Counted from the stretch's first letter, positions 48,446 through 60,812 are shown. The stretch is 64,000 bases of DNA from Earliella scabrosa (GCA_022605405.1 JABYQQ010000001.1:2418001-2482000); one strand, 5' to 3'. The notes: generated from the letters alone by a model not told the origin. Translations and numbers: made by a program.

Positions 48446-50989
48446 ATGGTAGCAGGAACTTCAAGCTCCAGAAAACATGAATGCGTCCTACCCTACCACC
48501 CTCGGAGAGATGTAGAAGGAATGAACGGCGCTGCTGCAAGAGGGAAGCTGCTGGTAGGACGTTCCCTTGCTCGCCGTGGCAATATGAGAGGCTCACCCGC
48601 ACGACGCTCGCCGCAGGTCTGCCATCACTACAAGGGGAGTCGGCGTGCGACGGGATGCCTTGCGCTCAGCTGAATATCGAACCGCGTCGTTCGTAGGGAG
48701 GCTACGTGGAATCACCCACGGCTCCGTCGTATACGTTCAACTTTTGGAACTACTGCGAATCGTTCATCTAGTACGTTATCGCCGTTGGGGTCGCTTCACT
48801 ACGCTGTTCTAATCGGATCTGGCAGCTTCTCCCACCATAGAGTGACCATCCCTCCTTCGGGATGGATAACCGCTGCCCATCGACATGGCGTCAAAATGCT
48901 CGGGAATCTGTAAGGCCGAAAATGCTCCTTGTATTTGCGGCGGCGCACGCTCACGTCGTCCCTCACAGGATTTTCGAGCACGCCGAGTCGGAAGCTGATT
49001 GTCTACAATTACTCGTCAGCTCGTTGCCGAAGTCCACGACAGGCCCGGCGAAGCCTAACGCGCAGACTCTGCCTGTCTCTCGTCACTATGCCCGGCTGCT
49101 CGCCGACCTCGCGTACCAGAGAGGATTTGATGGCTACCTCCTGAACTTCGAGGTGCCGTTCCAAGGTGGGGTCGAGCAGACACGCGCTTTAACGCTGTGG
49201 ATAGCAATGCTGGAGCAGGAACTCAAGCGCAAGGTCGGCGTGCACGCTGAAGTGGTCTGGTATGTGTCTTCCACTATGTGTCTTCCATTCAAAACATGCT
49301 GGGTTACGATCGCTAACGCCTTGTGTACATCTCTAGGTATGACAGTGTGATCGTCAACGGACGGCTACGGTGGCAAGACCGACTCAACAGCGTCAACCTC
49401 CCCTACTTCTTGCCTTCGACGGCCTTCTTCTCAAACTACACCGTGAGTCATGCACGTCTCCCGCGTAGGTTCATGTTCTGATCTCCGCCTAGTGGCCGAA
49501 CGTGTACCCGTCGATGACGGCACAATATCTCGTCAGTCTCGACCAGACCCACTACCCTCGTCCCAAGCAGCTCAAAGACCTCTTTATCGGCGTTGACATG
49601 TGGGGCCGCGGCTCGCACGGCGGTGGTGGCTTCGGCATCTACAGAGCGATTTGGCACATCGATCCCGAGTTCCTCAGGCTGAGCGTAGCCCTCTTCGGGC
49701 ACGCGTGGACGTGGGAGAGCGAACAGGACAAGCCGGGCTGGTCATGGAAGACGTGGTGGAAGTACGAGCGCAAGCTCTGGCTAGGGCCGGAGAAGCTGGG
49801 CGAGGACGTCCCCGTTCCCGAGCTCAAGCTACGCAAGAGCGAGCCGCCGTGTGAGCATGGGCCATTTCAGCCCGTCGCGGACTTCATCCCGCGCCTGCCT
49901 CCGCCCAACCCGGCGGACCTCCCGTTCTTCTCGACGTTCTCGCCCGGGGTCGGGTGGGGGTGGTTTGTATCCGGCAAGAAGGTGTTCCACTCAGAGAGTG
50001 GGTGGACGGACGTCAACAAGACGACGTCCATTGGAGATTTGGTGTTCACGCGTCCGGCGCTGGCTTGGGAGAACGGCGACCGCGAGGAGCCTGTACCAGA
50101 AGCTCACTCCGATCTCTCGATGGACGATGCCTGGCTCGGCGGGAGCTCGCTCGTGGTCTCCGTGTCGGTCCCAGGGTCCGAGGCGGAGGACGCGTTCTTC
50201 CGTTGCGTATGGTTGCCCATCCAATCCCTCACAATCACCGCGCGCAGGTCGTACCGGATGACGGTCGTGTACAAGATCGACGGGCCTGTCGAGGCGAACG
50301 TCGGCGCGTCTGTGAAGTCGTTGTGGCAAAGCCACGTCGTCGATTTTGAGGTCTCGTCCTTGCCTGAGACACCTCTGGAGAAGGGTTGGACCGAGCTCGT
50401 CCTGGACTTCACGCTCACCCTCGACCACCCGACGGATATTCTCACAGCGGCCGGCCTCGTCGTTGGCTTCATGTGCGACGACCCCACGCAGCCCGTCGAC
50501 TTTGCATGCCACGCAGGCCTGCTCAGCGTCCACGGCAACCCTCCCACACCGGCGCACACCCCGCTCAGCCCAAAGGTGATTTGGGCCGACTTCGCTGCGG
50601 ACGCGCCTAAGGGAGAGACAGCGTTTGCGGGGACGCTGACATGGGACACGGGAATATCCTTAGGCCCGCTTCCGATGCTGAGCCTGACCTCGGCCGAGGA
50701 CACGCAGCCGGCATGGATCCTCGACTATCCCCCACCGGGCTTTGCGTGGTTCAACGTGTACGTCCAGGCCCATACGGGTGAGGGTTCAGCGATGCCTCCT
50801 GAGGAGGCGATTTGGGTGGGGACGACGGGTCTGGACGGACGCGCCAATAGGTTCTACGTGGATCCTGCATGCGTGCGGGAGGAGCTGGAGGGTGCAAGTC
50901 GTGCCCGGTTCTATGTGCAGGGAGTGACGGACAAGGGGAGGGTTCTGGGTTGGAAGGATTGTGCCTTCGTGGACGTGACTGCGTCGTAG
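48446..50989 (+). CDS. GH85 endo-beta-N-acetylglucosaminidase (ENGase)
   Basis: Cleaves the chitobiose core of N-glycans, usually in the cytosol; no signal peptide is seen. Exons 48446-48553, 48617-48634, 48697-48770, 48826-48909, 48969-49259, 49337-49442 and 49493-50989 join in frame to about 725 residues. Motifs in order: ARGKLLVCHHYKGGYVE, SYTFNFWNYCESFIYFSHH, VTIPPSGWITAAHRHGVK, FEHAESEADCLQLL, GFDGYLLNFEV (the Asn and Glu of the family's catalytic N-x-E), YDSVIVNGRLRWQDRLN, LFIGVDMWGRG, then a beta-rich C-terminal region. The exon ending CHHYK at 48634 is followed by GGGAGT instead of GTGAGT, so this donor is non-canonical. The start is unresolved: Met at 48446 is in frame, but an upstream exon is likely. 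Confidence 0.87.
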
Positions 50990-51682
50990 ATGTTGCACCC
51001 GTCCAACGGGTAAGCAATTGATCTTTTGGGTGAAGATAGAAATTTTCGAGCTACTTTTCTCCCAAGTCGCACAAAGATAGAGACGGAAAGAGTGGCATTG
51101 AGTCGCTAGACTACTGTACAACATCCATGTCCGATAGATCTAGGTCATAACATGCAGGATGACGACGCACCTGAAGCAATCCACCATCTTCATGGAGCGT
51201 GTATGCTTTTCTTAGTGCTCAATCGTCCACGGTGTATCAACGCGAAGTTCGAACGGTCAAGCGTGGAGAAAGCGAAGTCAATCTTCCGCATCACCAGTAA
51301 AGGAGACGAAGGCATTGAACGCCATGTCCCTAGGCATAAGCGAGTGGGCAGGAGGGGTCGACGAGGTTACAGGCGGGACTACACTGAGCAGATTGGCCGG
51401 GACGGAAAGTTGCAAACGTATAGATTGAGAATATTGCTGGAGGGGATGTCGGTGCAAGAGCAGAAGATTAGACACCTTGAAACACCGAGACGAAATGCGT
51501 GTTGGTTTGGACCTGCCCTGAAGTTGGCGAGCCCATCACGTGACATACACGCGCCCAGTCGGACGCGTCTCGCGTCGGGTCGTCTGCCCTGAAACACCAC
51601 TTGAACCACTCCCATCATCCTCTCCTCGTCCTTCGCGCCCGACCGCCTCCATCTTGCTCGCGAACACGACAACGAAAATGAT
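50990..51682. other. Region without a supported gene
   Basis: A plus frame of 146 codons at 51152-51592 and minus frames across 51379-51771 have no recognisable motifs. The right part probably contains the 5' end of the acidic-protein gene. Confidence 0.4.
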
Positions 51683-53434
51683 GTTGACACCCTCAACGGA
51701 ACCACCCCCACCGGCAAACGACTCGCATCGAGCCTCAGACGCAGGCGGTCAAACCAGACGTTACCCTGCAACCACCCAACATCAGCCAGTCATGTGGGCA
51801 ACCCGGAGACAGCAACCGCGTTGCGGACGGACTACTGGAGAGGCTGAAAGTGCCGACGGTGGTACTCGAAACACCGTCGATGTCCCCCGCAATCGCAGGA
51901 GCGCTCTCACTCTCGCTACTCGGGCATACACTCTTCGTGAAAAATCAGATCCCCTTGTACGTTCATCCCTGTCCTAAGTTGTACTGCTACTGATCATTGT
52001 GATAGCCCCGTGGCTCAGCTAACCCGTATGCCGGCAGGCAAGGCTAACCCGAAGGCAGCGAAGAAGCGGGAACAGCTCATCACGACCTTCGATACCCTTG
52101 ACTCACACCTGCGCACCACATTCGATGCAATTTCGACTGCGTACGCGAAGTGCAAGTCTGGCCACACTGCGAATTCCAGCCCGAGCGACAATCACCAGAT
52201 CGAAAGCGCGTCAAGTGGGCCAGCACCCGCTGGCAAGGGCACAGCACACCTGATGTTCGTCCTAGGATCCAGTGTCGCCGCAGCTCGCGCACGGATCCTC
52301 CTCACTATCGATGGAATAGATGTGAAAATGTGGGGTTCGCGTACCCAAGACCAATCGGACGACGAGGACGTTAGCGGTAGTGACGAAGAATCCGACTGCG
52401 AGAGCAGTGGGGAAGAAGAATCTCAGTGTGAGAGTGGCGAGGAGGGATCCGAGGAGAGCGATGACGAGGACACTGGAGAGGATGAAGATGACGAGGACAG
52501 ACTATCGGACTCCACGGATAGCGATGAAGGCTTGAGCGGCGGCGAGTCGTCTGACTCCGATTCCGGACCACCACTCTCCCGTACGCCATCTCCGGACCTG
52601 CCGGTAACCCGCTCCCTTGCGCCCTCGCCAGACCCATTACCCTCTGCTCAAGTGCCCTCAACGCCTCCAGGTGCGCCTCCAATGCCGTTCATGTTCGTCC
52701 CACCACCGCCACCTCCTTTATCCACCATTACGTCCACTATCACCAATGCAATGTCTCCGCGCATCATCGAGGCAAATCGGCCGTCACCACCTTGCTACTC
52801 CAAACCGAATGTAAAATCGCCGTTTACCATGGAACTCTCTACACCGCAACCTCCACGCAAACCCGCAGTAAAGCAATCTTCTGCCTCACGGGAGGTGACT
52901 CCCGCTCCTCAGTTGACACACGTCGAAGAACAGCAAGCCCTTCGTTCCGCTCAACGACTGCTTTTCCGCACCCGGATGAACGCATGGGTCAATGGCGACG
53001 GTGACGAGTCGAGCTAAGTCGGTACGTCCCAGTCCCATCTCTAATGTCGGCGTACATTGTGTCTGACAGATGCAATAGCCCCGACGCAGACGCATATATA
53101 CCTGCGCGCCCCGCGACGATTCGCGCATCCTGCCTGGGCGGCGCAACAAAACCTGACGCGCACCTTGGATGGAATGCTGAAATTTTTCCTCGAGGATGCC
53201 GGAGCGGTGACCGCAACGCCTGGTACGAAGGCGAAACCCAGGAGCCGCGGTACGCGGACTGAAGGCACGTGGATTGGGTGCACAGGCAGATCAGCGTTCG
53301 CTGCGCGCGAGTCCATCAAGCGTGCGCCGACCGCCCCTCAAGGACGGAGCGAGGACGACATCATGAGAAATGACGAGGGACACAGACGCCAGCACAAACG
53401 AGGACGCGGAGGACGAGGAGATCTGAGGGCGTGA
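51683..53434 (+). CDS. Acidic, serine- and proline-rich protein of unknown function
   Basis: Exon 51683(or upstream)-51956 reads NRVADGLLERLKVPTVVLE and SLSLLGHTLFVKNQIPF. A 49-nt intron (51957-52005) joins it to PVAQLTRM, KREQLITTFDTLDSHL and RTTFDAISTAYAKCK, a helical region. A long Asp/Glu/Ser tract follows (about 52355-52570), then a Pro-rich stretch with a run of prolines (MFVPPPPPPLS). The frame meets TAA at 53015-53017. A donor at 53001 (GTGACG, 69-nt intron to 53069) would avoid this stop and join in phase to AIAPTQTHIYLRAPRRF and LTRTLDGMLKFFLEDAG, ending with a basic tail at 53434. The start is unresolved. The acidic tract suggests a nuclear or chromatin role, by inference only. Confidence 0.6.
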
Positions 53435-55306
53435 GACGGGAAAACTGTGGACTTTGCGGACTGGTAATGTACCAATGTTTTCCTTGTGTCGTCTACATTG
53501 ACCACTCTTCGCTTCACAAACGCACACAGACGTCGCATCGACTTGCCGAGAGGGCGACAACGGTCCACAAGTACGCGTATTGGGCTGCATGGCATCTCCT
53601 ACAGTACTTATGACGACCTACCACCCCAATCGCCACCTACTTAACATGTCCGCCTACCCAACGCAATGTAAAACCCGAGGAGCAACGCCCGCATCCGTTC
53701 GAGACTCCGCAGCTCAAAAGAAGACTCTGCAGACTTCGCGTAGTAAAAGTTCCAGAGCGCGACTTCGTCTCTAGGCCCGGGGTCCACGAAGAAGACCAGA
53801 AGTGCCAATGGCCCCTGCACAAGGAGTTTTCGCAGGCAGCACGAGCGACGGGCTTGGAACACACATTCAGTCGATGTGCGTTCATTTCCGTCTCGCCGAG
53901 ATGCTCGATAAAGTCTGATCTTGCAGACAGAGCCGAGGGATTGTACCAGCTGTCGAAAAGGATTTTGGTAGCACATTAGAATGTGTACTACAGCTACGCT
54001 CGTCATAACTCGCGCCTTTTAAGTACACCGTATGCTGAACAATGAACGCACCAATGCCCCAGCAACACAAACGGCATGCATACCCGCCGAGCCTCCTTTG
54101 CCGTACCGCCGTCGAGAGCGCGAACCATCTCATCCTCGCTTTAGACATAGTCGTGCTCCGACCCCTTGAGGACGTCTCCGTCCGTGTGCCTGGTGATCAT
54201 CGCGCTGGAATCACTTTTGTCCGTACGGCGCGTATGCTCTGAGTGATCCCGTACGCGTGGCAAGATGCCTTCGCTACGACGACATACAACCTTCCGTTTA
54301 CAACCGCACGACGGCGGTCCTTGATAGCGAGGCAACGCCGCACACCGCTCTGAAGGCTGGTCAGAGGGAGGTGCACGGTACGACAACGCGGTGCGGGAGA
54401 ACCTTCGTATGGTGCGCATATTGATCCGCTGACAGGTCATTCCTCCCAGTTCTTCGAGCCGCGTTGGCTGGTAGTCCGAAGCAGCGTTACATGCATGTCT
54501 AACTCATAGGATTGACGCTTAGGTCTGTGAGTAGTAGTTACAAACAACTTGCTCTATTAGAGACACTTCGTTCGATGTGTTGGGGTGAAACATGAGTATA
54601 GAACGAGTTATTGAGGATGAATGAAAGCAAGTGAAGGCGTCATAGCGGTCACGGAATGCGTTCCCTGTTACTACGAGATACGACCGATGTCTAAAAGAAT
54701 GTATCAGTGTGAGCTGGTGGTCGCCACGTCCGGACTGAAAGGATATCAAGATACATGGACGTTTGGGCTGTGTGCCAGATAAACATCTTGCCCAGACGAC
54801 TGTGGGCATCAGTTTGAGGGGAGCATTTGTTTCTACGGTCCAGGGTGATCTTGTGAAGGTTGCGTGGACGACTGGCGCTGTTGAAAGTCTGGTTTTGGGC
54901 ACAGACAACAGCTGGGAATCTACGTAACACTCTCCCTTCTGGTCAATGCGCGCGCTCCACTGCGTGCTGGAACAGAAGTGTCGCAATGATGGACGCACTT
55001 GAACAATGACAAGCAGGACTCACCGTTGTGGCCCAACGCATGCATTCAACCACAAGAAAGCGCTAGCATTGCCGGAGGACCGATGAGTAGCACGCGATGA
55101 AAGGTTATTTGTCAGGTACCGTCGCAGATGTTCACAGTTGCCAGATTAAGTTTGAGGAGTTGCTCGCGGGCGATTGTCACTCTCTTTCAGAGCCCAAGCA
55201 ATACGAGCTACCTGCTGTTTGATGGATGGTGCTGACTGTTCAGCATCGGTTGGCACAAATGAGGTCTGGCAGGCCGCAAGGGCCATGTTGTGGTGTTGGG
55301 AGCAGT
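53435..55306. other. Gene-poor region
   Basis: About 1.9 kb with overlapping short frames on both strands (largest 159 codons, minus, 54519-54998). No motif, repeat or splice pattern that I could support as a gene. Confidence 0.45.
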
Positions 55307-55639
55307 CTAAGCGCAGCGCACCTGAAAGTCAAGAGAACCTATGATCAGAACAAGTATCTTCGAGCACCGTGCGAAGACACGTCCCTGCAGTCCAGGAAGG
55401 AATGGTCTCCGCCGGCCGATCGGAGGTGATGTTGAGGAGGAACAGGAAGGGTGTGGTGATGGTGGCAGGAAAGCTTGAGCAGGACTGGCGCCCAACCCGG
55501 CATGTGGCGCAGCGACAACGCGCTTAAGGTTATTGTCCAGCCAGCCATTCGCGAACCTGACACTCTTATTGCTCGGCATACCGCTATCTACAACAGAACA
55601 CGAACTCCGTAAATTGCAGCGGGATTGCCATTGCCGCAA
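55307..55639 (-). CDS. Possible fragment of a KxVRF-type hypothetical protein
   Basis: 110-codon minus frame with MPSNKSVRFANGWLDNN followed by a Pro/Ser-rich stretch (LPPSPHPSCSSSTSPP). A KxVxF segment followed by Pro/Ser-rich low complexity resembles a common uncharacterised agaricomycete family, but the conserved C-terminal part is not found nearby. Probably a fragment or chance frame. Confidence 0.22.
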   Translation of the reverse strand: MRQWQSRCNLRSSCSVVDSGMPSNKSVRFANGWLDNNLKRVVAAPHAGLGASPAQAFLPPSPHPSCSSSTSPPIGRRRPFLPGLQGRVFARCSKILVLIIGSLDFQVRCA

Positions 55640-55807
55640 TTACAACGGGTACGTCGACGTATTCTGCTAGACTTGACATGTCGGCCCTACTTGTTCTAGT
55701 ATGGAGTTCAGCAACCCGCCGACGGAATTCAGTTGACGAATGCATCAAAATGGAGTCGACCGACATAGATCCTCGGTCCGCGACCGCATCCACGAGACAT
55801 AACGTTT

Positions 55808-56300
55808 GTGGAAGAAGTGCCTCTAGACGATTGTTGCTGCACTTCACGAACGCGTGGACCTCTGTCTGTATCGCCTGCTGCCGAGTTCTGCCGACTCATT
55901 AAGTTCAACAGTGTGATTGTCTCAACGGACGGCGAGTCTGACAGGCCGAAGGGCTGGGACTACATCAAGTACGTCGGCATCCAGTCTGCGAAGAACATAG
56001 ACAAGAAACTAGGCCGCACCGGAATTGATGGTGTCCGGACTACACTCGGGCAACAAATGGGAATGGCGGGCATGGACACGTGAGTCATAGAGCTCAAAAC
56101 ATTATAACAGGAAAACACTGATGCGCCGTGTACCGCTTCGGTGACCATGGCGGCCCGGGCGAAAGCCGTCGTGGACGTAGTTCCGGCGACCGAGGCGGTC
56201 GCGCGCACGATTTCAGCGCCACAGGTGGACTCAGGACCAGGTTCGAAGGGGATAGCGGCGGACTAACGGCCGCGCTGCACTGACGCTTCGCCACGGAGAT
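55808..56300 (+). pseudogene. Protein-like fragments of an unknown gene
   Basis: The frame 55808-56083 reads RLIKFNSVIVSTDGESDRP, GWDYIKYVGIQSAKNID and KKLGRTGIDGVRTTLGQQM, ending at ACGTGAGTC, a good donor. A second stretch (56127-56282) reads YRFGDHGGPGESRRGRSSG. I find no acceptor that joins the two cleanly. No family recognised. Confidence 0.3.
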
Positions 56301-58068
56301 ATCGGGCCTGCGCATTGTGCCATGAACACTGAATGGAGCACGTCTACACGCGGACGTCCCCTTGGTACTGCACAAACTATTCGTAGGAACAAGTAGAAAA
56401 AGATGAGGTGCGGTAAATCGTCCTTCAGTTACGAGCGGTACTATAGGCAAGGGGCTGGAGGACGAAATCAAGGATACACTATGCTTCGGTGACTTAAAGG
56501 GGCAACAAGACAATGCGACAGAAAGTGTACAACCGACATCATGTCCCATGTGTCATCACGCAGTACTACAAGGTCGTGCCGAAGCAATAACTTGTGGTGG
56601 TGCTGGTGACCCGACCCGCTCCGAAGTACACAAGATTAACGTCACTCAGCACACAAGCAACAAAAGTTCTCCCTACTTACAAGAATGCCACCCGTCAAAC
56701 TGACCACAAGGACATATCGTAGAAATCAAAGCAGTTGACAGACGTATAAGAGATAACTTCCTACACTAGCTCTAAGAAGTACACAGACAGCGCTGCTATA
56801 TCGTTCTCGCATACATCAGCGAACATCCTCCTCCTTGAATCGTTATATTTCAGTACAGAGGGAACTCAGTACGGTAGTTCCAACTGATTCGTCTAACAGG
56901 CCGTGGAACTTTCAACTGGTTGGAAACCCGCGGAGCGCTCGCATGGGACTACGAAAGGTTGCCCTGGAATGGCCTCGGGCTTCCAACCGGTGTAACTCCC
57001 TCCATCCTTGACGCGCGTTCTCACGCCGCCCTCTGTTCTCACCGCCGCGCAGTGGTCCTCCTACTGCACTTCTCACCACTGTCCTGTTGTCCTCCCTCTG
57101 CATCCGCTCAGACTTCCAACTCTACCCAGCAGACTGCCAGTACTACGTTCCCGCCGAGCAACGCGCCTTCGTATCGCCCTCTCTGCTCCTTTCGCCGCCA
57201 CGCACTCCTCCTCCGGCCGCTCGTCCCCCAAGACGCTGCCGGCGTTCGACCTCCCTCACGGCCACCAGATCCATGGACTCCTCATCAGCTCCTTCTTGAG
57301 CCCGAGCTCCTACAAGGTCGTCGACAAGCGTCGTCTTCGTCCTCGTCATCCGAAGGGGCAACCTTCCGAAAGACGGCGTGTTGGGGCGAGCTTCTCATCG
57401 CTGCAGCCATCGCGGGGACCCAGGCGCAAACTGCCTGCAGAGCGTCTTGGCCAAGGTACGTCTTCGCGCTCCGATGGGTTGTGCTCCGGGCTCGGCCACT
57501 GCACGGATGTCTTCCATCGACGGGCGGACATGCTCTGTGTCAGGGTGTGGTCCAACAGCCTCCCTAGGTGTTGGTGAGGGTTGGATCGCTCGTCGTTGAG
57601 CAGCACTCCTGGAACCACATTTGGTCGGCGTGTCAGGGGCGTCAGGTCGAGCGAGTATTGAGCTCAGGCTCCGGTAGTGTCCACCAGCTTCGATTGTAGA
57701 GCTCTTGTGTCAATGCCCTCGCATATACATAATCCGATACCCATTCCTTGCTTGTGTGGACCCTTGTCGATGCTGCAGCTCCAGTGTATAGTTCCCCCTT
57801 CATTACCTCCAAACCAGTTGCCAAGTTCGACCCGTGAACTCTTCGTACGAGGGTCTCGCTACACGTCCTCCTCCCCCTGAGGCTCACCCAGCCCCTCCAG
57901 GGCCGCGTTCTTCGCTCTTCTCCATCGCACCATCTGCCTACGCATACACCCGCCGCCTGCGTTCTCAGCTGAATTGGCCCTTGTATTCCGTCTTCTGGAG
58001 GTGATGGCTGGTCGGGCTCCGAGCTGTGAAGGTGAAGCCGCAGGTTCAGCTGCCTCCACGATAAAACG
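56301..58068. other. Region with unresolved, possibly coding stretches
   Basis: 56301-56910 shows nothing. From 56920 to 57600 two plus frames and from 57859 to 58140 both strands are open, rich in Pro, Ser, Arg and Leu. GC-rich composition alone could do this. No motif allowed me to choose a frame. Confidence 0.35.
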
Positions 58069-59133
58069 GTGTCGCTGCGCCGGTGCGGCTGTCAGTCCCG
58101 AAGCCGCTCGCGCGCCGTGCTCGATATGTGCCCTCACTCAGCCTACGGTTGGAGCATTGCTGTCCTGAGACGAGGAGATGCGGATCTATGGTTGAATGAT
58201 ATCAATTCAATGCTCGCGCGGGCGCGAGTGTGCTGTCCAGCAGCTACGCACAGCCAACAGCCCCGCGGCGGGCACGATACGTCAGCGGGACCATGGGCAT
58301 CACGGCGGGCAGCTTCGACGTCCCATGCTCCAGTCTTGCCTCAGTGTCCGGGCCGCCGGTTCGTCCATTGCATGACATATTATCCTCCCCGCCGTCTGCC
58401 TCACTCCGAGAACATTGAGGACGTTACATACGCGGAATCTGTCGGCCGCAGAGCCGCGGCTCTCGTTGCTCCCCATCGGTTGACGTCTCAATCCACTCTC
58501 TCTAACCCCCTTCATCTGCGGCCAGACTCGCAGGTACTCCTTCAGTATGATCATGAACAACTCCACGTGCTACCTCAGGGCAAATTCTGTCAGCGAATCC
58601 TCCTCGCGCATGCATGCGTCCGCGGCGTGGGGGGGGGCGCAGTCATCCGCGCGTATGGCACCTATATGCATGTTAGTGCAGGACCTATGTCTCGCAAAGC
58701 TGATCAAGTGACAGCTATCGCCACAAGCGCACACGAGCTCTTTGTCCTCACGGTCTTTTCGATAATATCTCTGACAGTTGTCCCCTTGGAGGACGCGCCT
58801 TGGGCTTTTCGCAAGGTGGTTCTAGACGTAAGACCAGTCAAGCGAGTCCGATCTCACCTTGAGGTTAGCCATCCCATGGCGATCAAGTACTTAATTGTCC
58901 AAGGTGGGGTCACCGCGACGACTTGTTGGCTCCTCGGGGGGACTATGAATCACCTACCTATGTGTCCGGCGGCTGCCGCGTGTGGGCGTCTATGCGCACT
59001 CGTGTCACCGTCCTGTTACTTACTAAGTATCGCACGCGCCCGATGCGACTTGGTCTCCTCCATCAGTACCCCTCAGGCCCCATCTGCCGATTTGGAACCC
59101 CGGTTCGTCAATGCATGCGCCGATCGTTTATGA
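58069..59133 (+). other. Long open frame without recognisable domains
   Basis: 354 codons open on the plus strand. The sequence is rich in Cys, Arg, Ser and His, with no hydrophobic periodicity, repeat or motif typical of a domain. Overlapping frames are also open at 58230-58418 and, on the minus strand, 58300-58566. I regard it as a chance or decayed frame upstream of the TATA box at 59148. Confidence 0.2.
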
Positions 59134-59147
59134 TTCACTGGCGGGGC

Positions 59148-59154
59148 ATATATA
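59148..59154 (+). promoter_or_regulatory. TATA box of the gene at 59218
   Basis: TATATAG, 64 bp upstream of the ATG at 59218, in a GC-rich setting. Spacing fits a fungal core promoter with a short leader. Confidence 0.55.
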
Positions 59155-59217
59155 GCTCGCCAAAGCCCAAGTCACGTCTTGACTGACGCCCTTTGTCCCC
59201 CCTCTCTGCGAATCACA

Positions 59218-59979
59218 ATGGATCCTTCATCTGCTCAGAACGGGACACACGCCGACCTCTCTCGTTCGGATCTCATCTGCCACATGCACGGTCGCGCAAG
59301 CTCTGTCTCCCAAAACCCTGCGTATCATGAGAGCTCTCAGGCTGAAGAGAACTACTTGCCTGAGGTGCGTTACAACCAGGGGTCACCGATCGACTTGCTG
59401 ACTTGCGGCTAGGTGGAATCATCTGGAGAGGTGGAGTACACACTCTCTTATGACATGATGTGCCGCAGGAGCGTGGCGGGCACCTCGGAGCCACAAGGTC
59501 TCTATGAGGGCGAAAACGCGGATCGTCTCTGGGCACAGTTCCGACCCCCACAACCAGGCGAGCGGGGCGAGTTTTGGATACCGGACGTTCTCCGCACACG
59601 GGACGAGCCACACCTCGAATACTTACAGACCGCATGGGAGGTAAGTCACATCCTATCCGCCTCTCCTCAGTAAGGAGGTGGCTCACATCGAGCTCCGCAG
59701 CGCATGTTCGCCCGTGATGAAGCGTCTGTGCATGCACACGTTCATTCGCAGGCGGCGCCTGAGGATGGGCCGTCGGCGCCTGGACTTGCTAGCGGCACAA
59801 TGCCTGCTCCAGTGGAAGCGTGTACCAAGCCTACGTACGCACTGCTCCATATCCTCTCATCTGTCCGCCGCTCACCTGGGGCCGGCAGCAGGCCTGCAGC
59901 CCGGACGTCGACAAATCTTACGCTCGACGAGGTCCAGGAGACCGGCAGTGACGCACGCACAACGGGACAGGCGACGTAG
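59218..59979 (+). CDS. Unrecognised three-exon protein, 217 residues
   Basis: Exons 59218-59364, 59413-59640 and 59701-59979 (49, 76 and 93 codons, the last with its stop) each end on a codon boundary. Intron 59365-59412 has a GTGCGT donor and a perfect TTGCTGAC branch site; intron 59641-59700 has GTAAGT. The protein starts MDPSSAQNGTHADLSRSD. Its most conserved-looking part is ADRLWAQFRPPQPGERGEF, WIPDVLRTRDEPHLEYL and QTAWERMF (about residues 90-130). The last exon is Ala/Pro-rich, ending DEVQETGSDARTTGQAT. Function unknown. The final 26 codons and stop lie in the first half of a tandem duplication. Confidence 0.58.
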
Positions 59980-60062
59980 GAGTACGTCGACAAATGTTAC
60001 GCTCGACGACGTCCAGGAGACCGGCAGTGACGCACGCACAACGGGACAGGCGACGTAGGAGT
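59905..60062. repeat. 79-bp perfect-register tandem duplication
   Basis: Two adjacent 79-bp copies, 59905-59983 and 59984-60062, beginning ACGTCGACAAAT and ending GACGTAGGAGT. Two substitutions were seen (CTTAC/GTTAC and GACGAGG/GACGACG). The first copy carries the C-terminal codons and stop of the 217-residue gene, so the second copy is a non-translated echo of them. Confidence 0.93.
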
Positions 60063-60812
60063 GGTCGACACTGCTTCATGCTTCAGTCCCACCAACTATA
60101 TTCCTCCGCCTCATTCTCGACCCCGTTCCCCCTCCCCGCCTCTCCCACGTTCTCCGTTCCTCCTGTATACATTGCACAAATATGTACCCACTCACCTTCC
60201 GATGTTCCCGACCCTGGCTGGCATGACTCCTTACGCCCCACTGTGCTCGGCATGTCGTGACTAATACCAGTGGGAAATACATCCATCGCAAAGCCCTCTC
60301 TCCCAACGAGCCCACCACCGCACCATCCTTGTACCGCCCCGGTGGCAGCAATGCCTACTTGCGCCCCTGTTCGGGTGTGCATCGTCCACTGCATGACTGA
60401 CTCGCACGACAGGTCACGCGCGCTCCCTGCTCTGCCATTCCGGCGCTTCGAGTGCACAATGTGAGCTATCCAAGCGAGAGCGGTTCGTACTAGGAGTCCC
60501 ATGCCCGGCCGCCCCACTCCGCCGTCGCCAGCCTCTCTGCGCGCCGCATGCACACCATAGGGGCGTGCTCTTGACCTCCCCGCCGCAGTGCGTGGCACAT
60601 CCCGAATCGCACAGCGATGGACACGGCATCTCCTGCGGGATGCGCTGCCGGATGTCATCCCCATGCGCAGCGAACATGGCACAGATACACCTTCACCCCA
60701 CAGAGACCCTTCGACTGTTGGCCCTTCACATCCGATCTAGATAGAGCATCAAGAGGGCTAAAGACCCCTGTCCATATGTCCTGACTCCTGCCGAGCCCAG
60801 ATCATGCTCACT
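60063..60812. other. Proline-rich, possibly coding fragments
   Basis: Short plus-strand stretches look protein-like (PVYIAQICTHSPSDVPDPG near 60160, SGKYIHRKALSPNEPTTAP near 60270, RDALPDVIPMRSEHGTD near 60640) but lie in different frames with stops between. They may be exons or remnants of a gene downstream of the 217-residue one. No family recognised. Confidence 0.3.

Noticed and set aside
49600..50710. Plus and minus frames of 60-200 codons overlapping the GH85 exon
   Set aside because: They are shadows of a strongly supported GH85 coding exon.
54519..54998. 159-codon minus-strand frame in the gene-poor region
   Set aside because: No domain-like pattern, no splice partners, and overlapping frames of similar quality.
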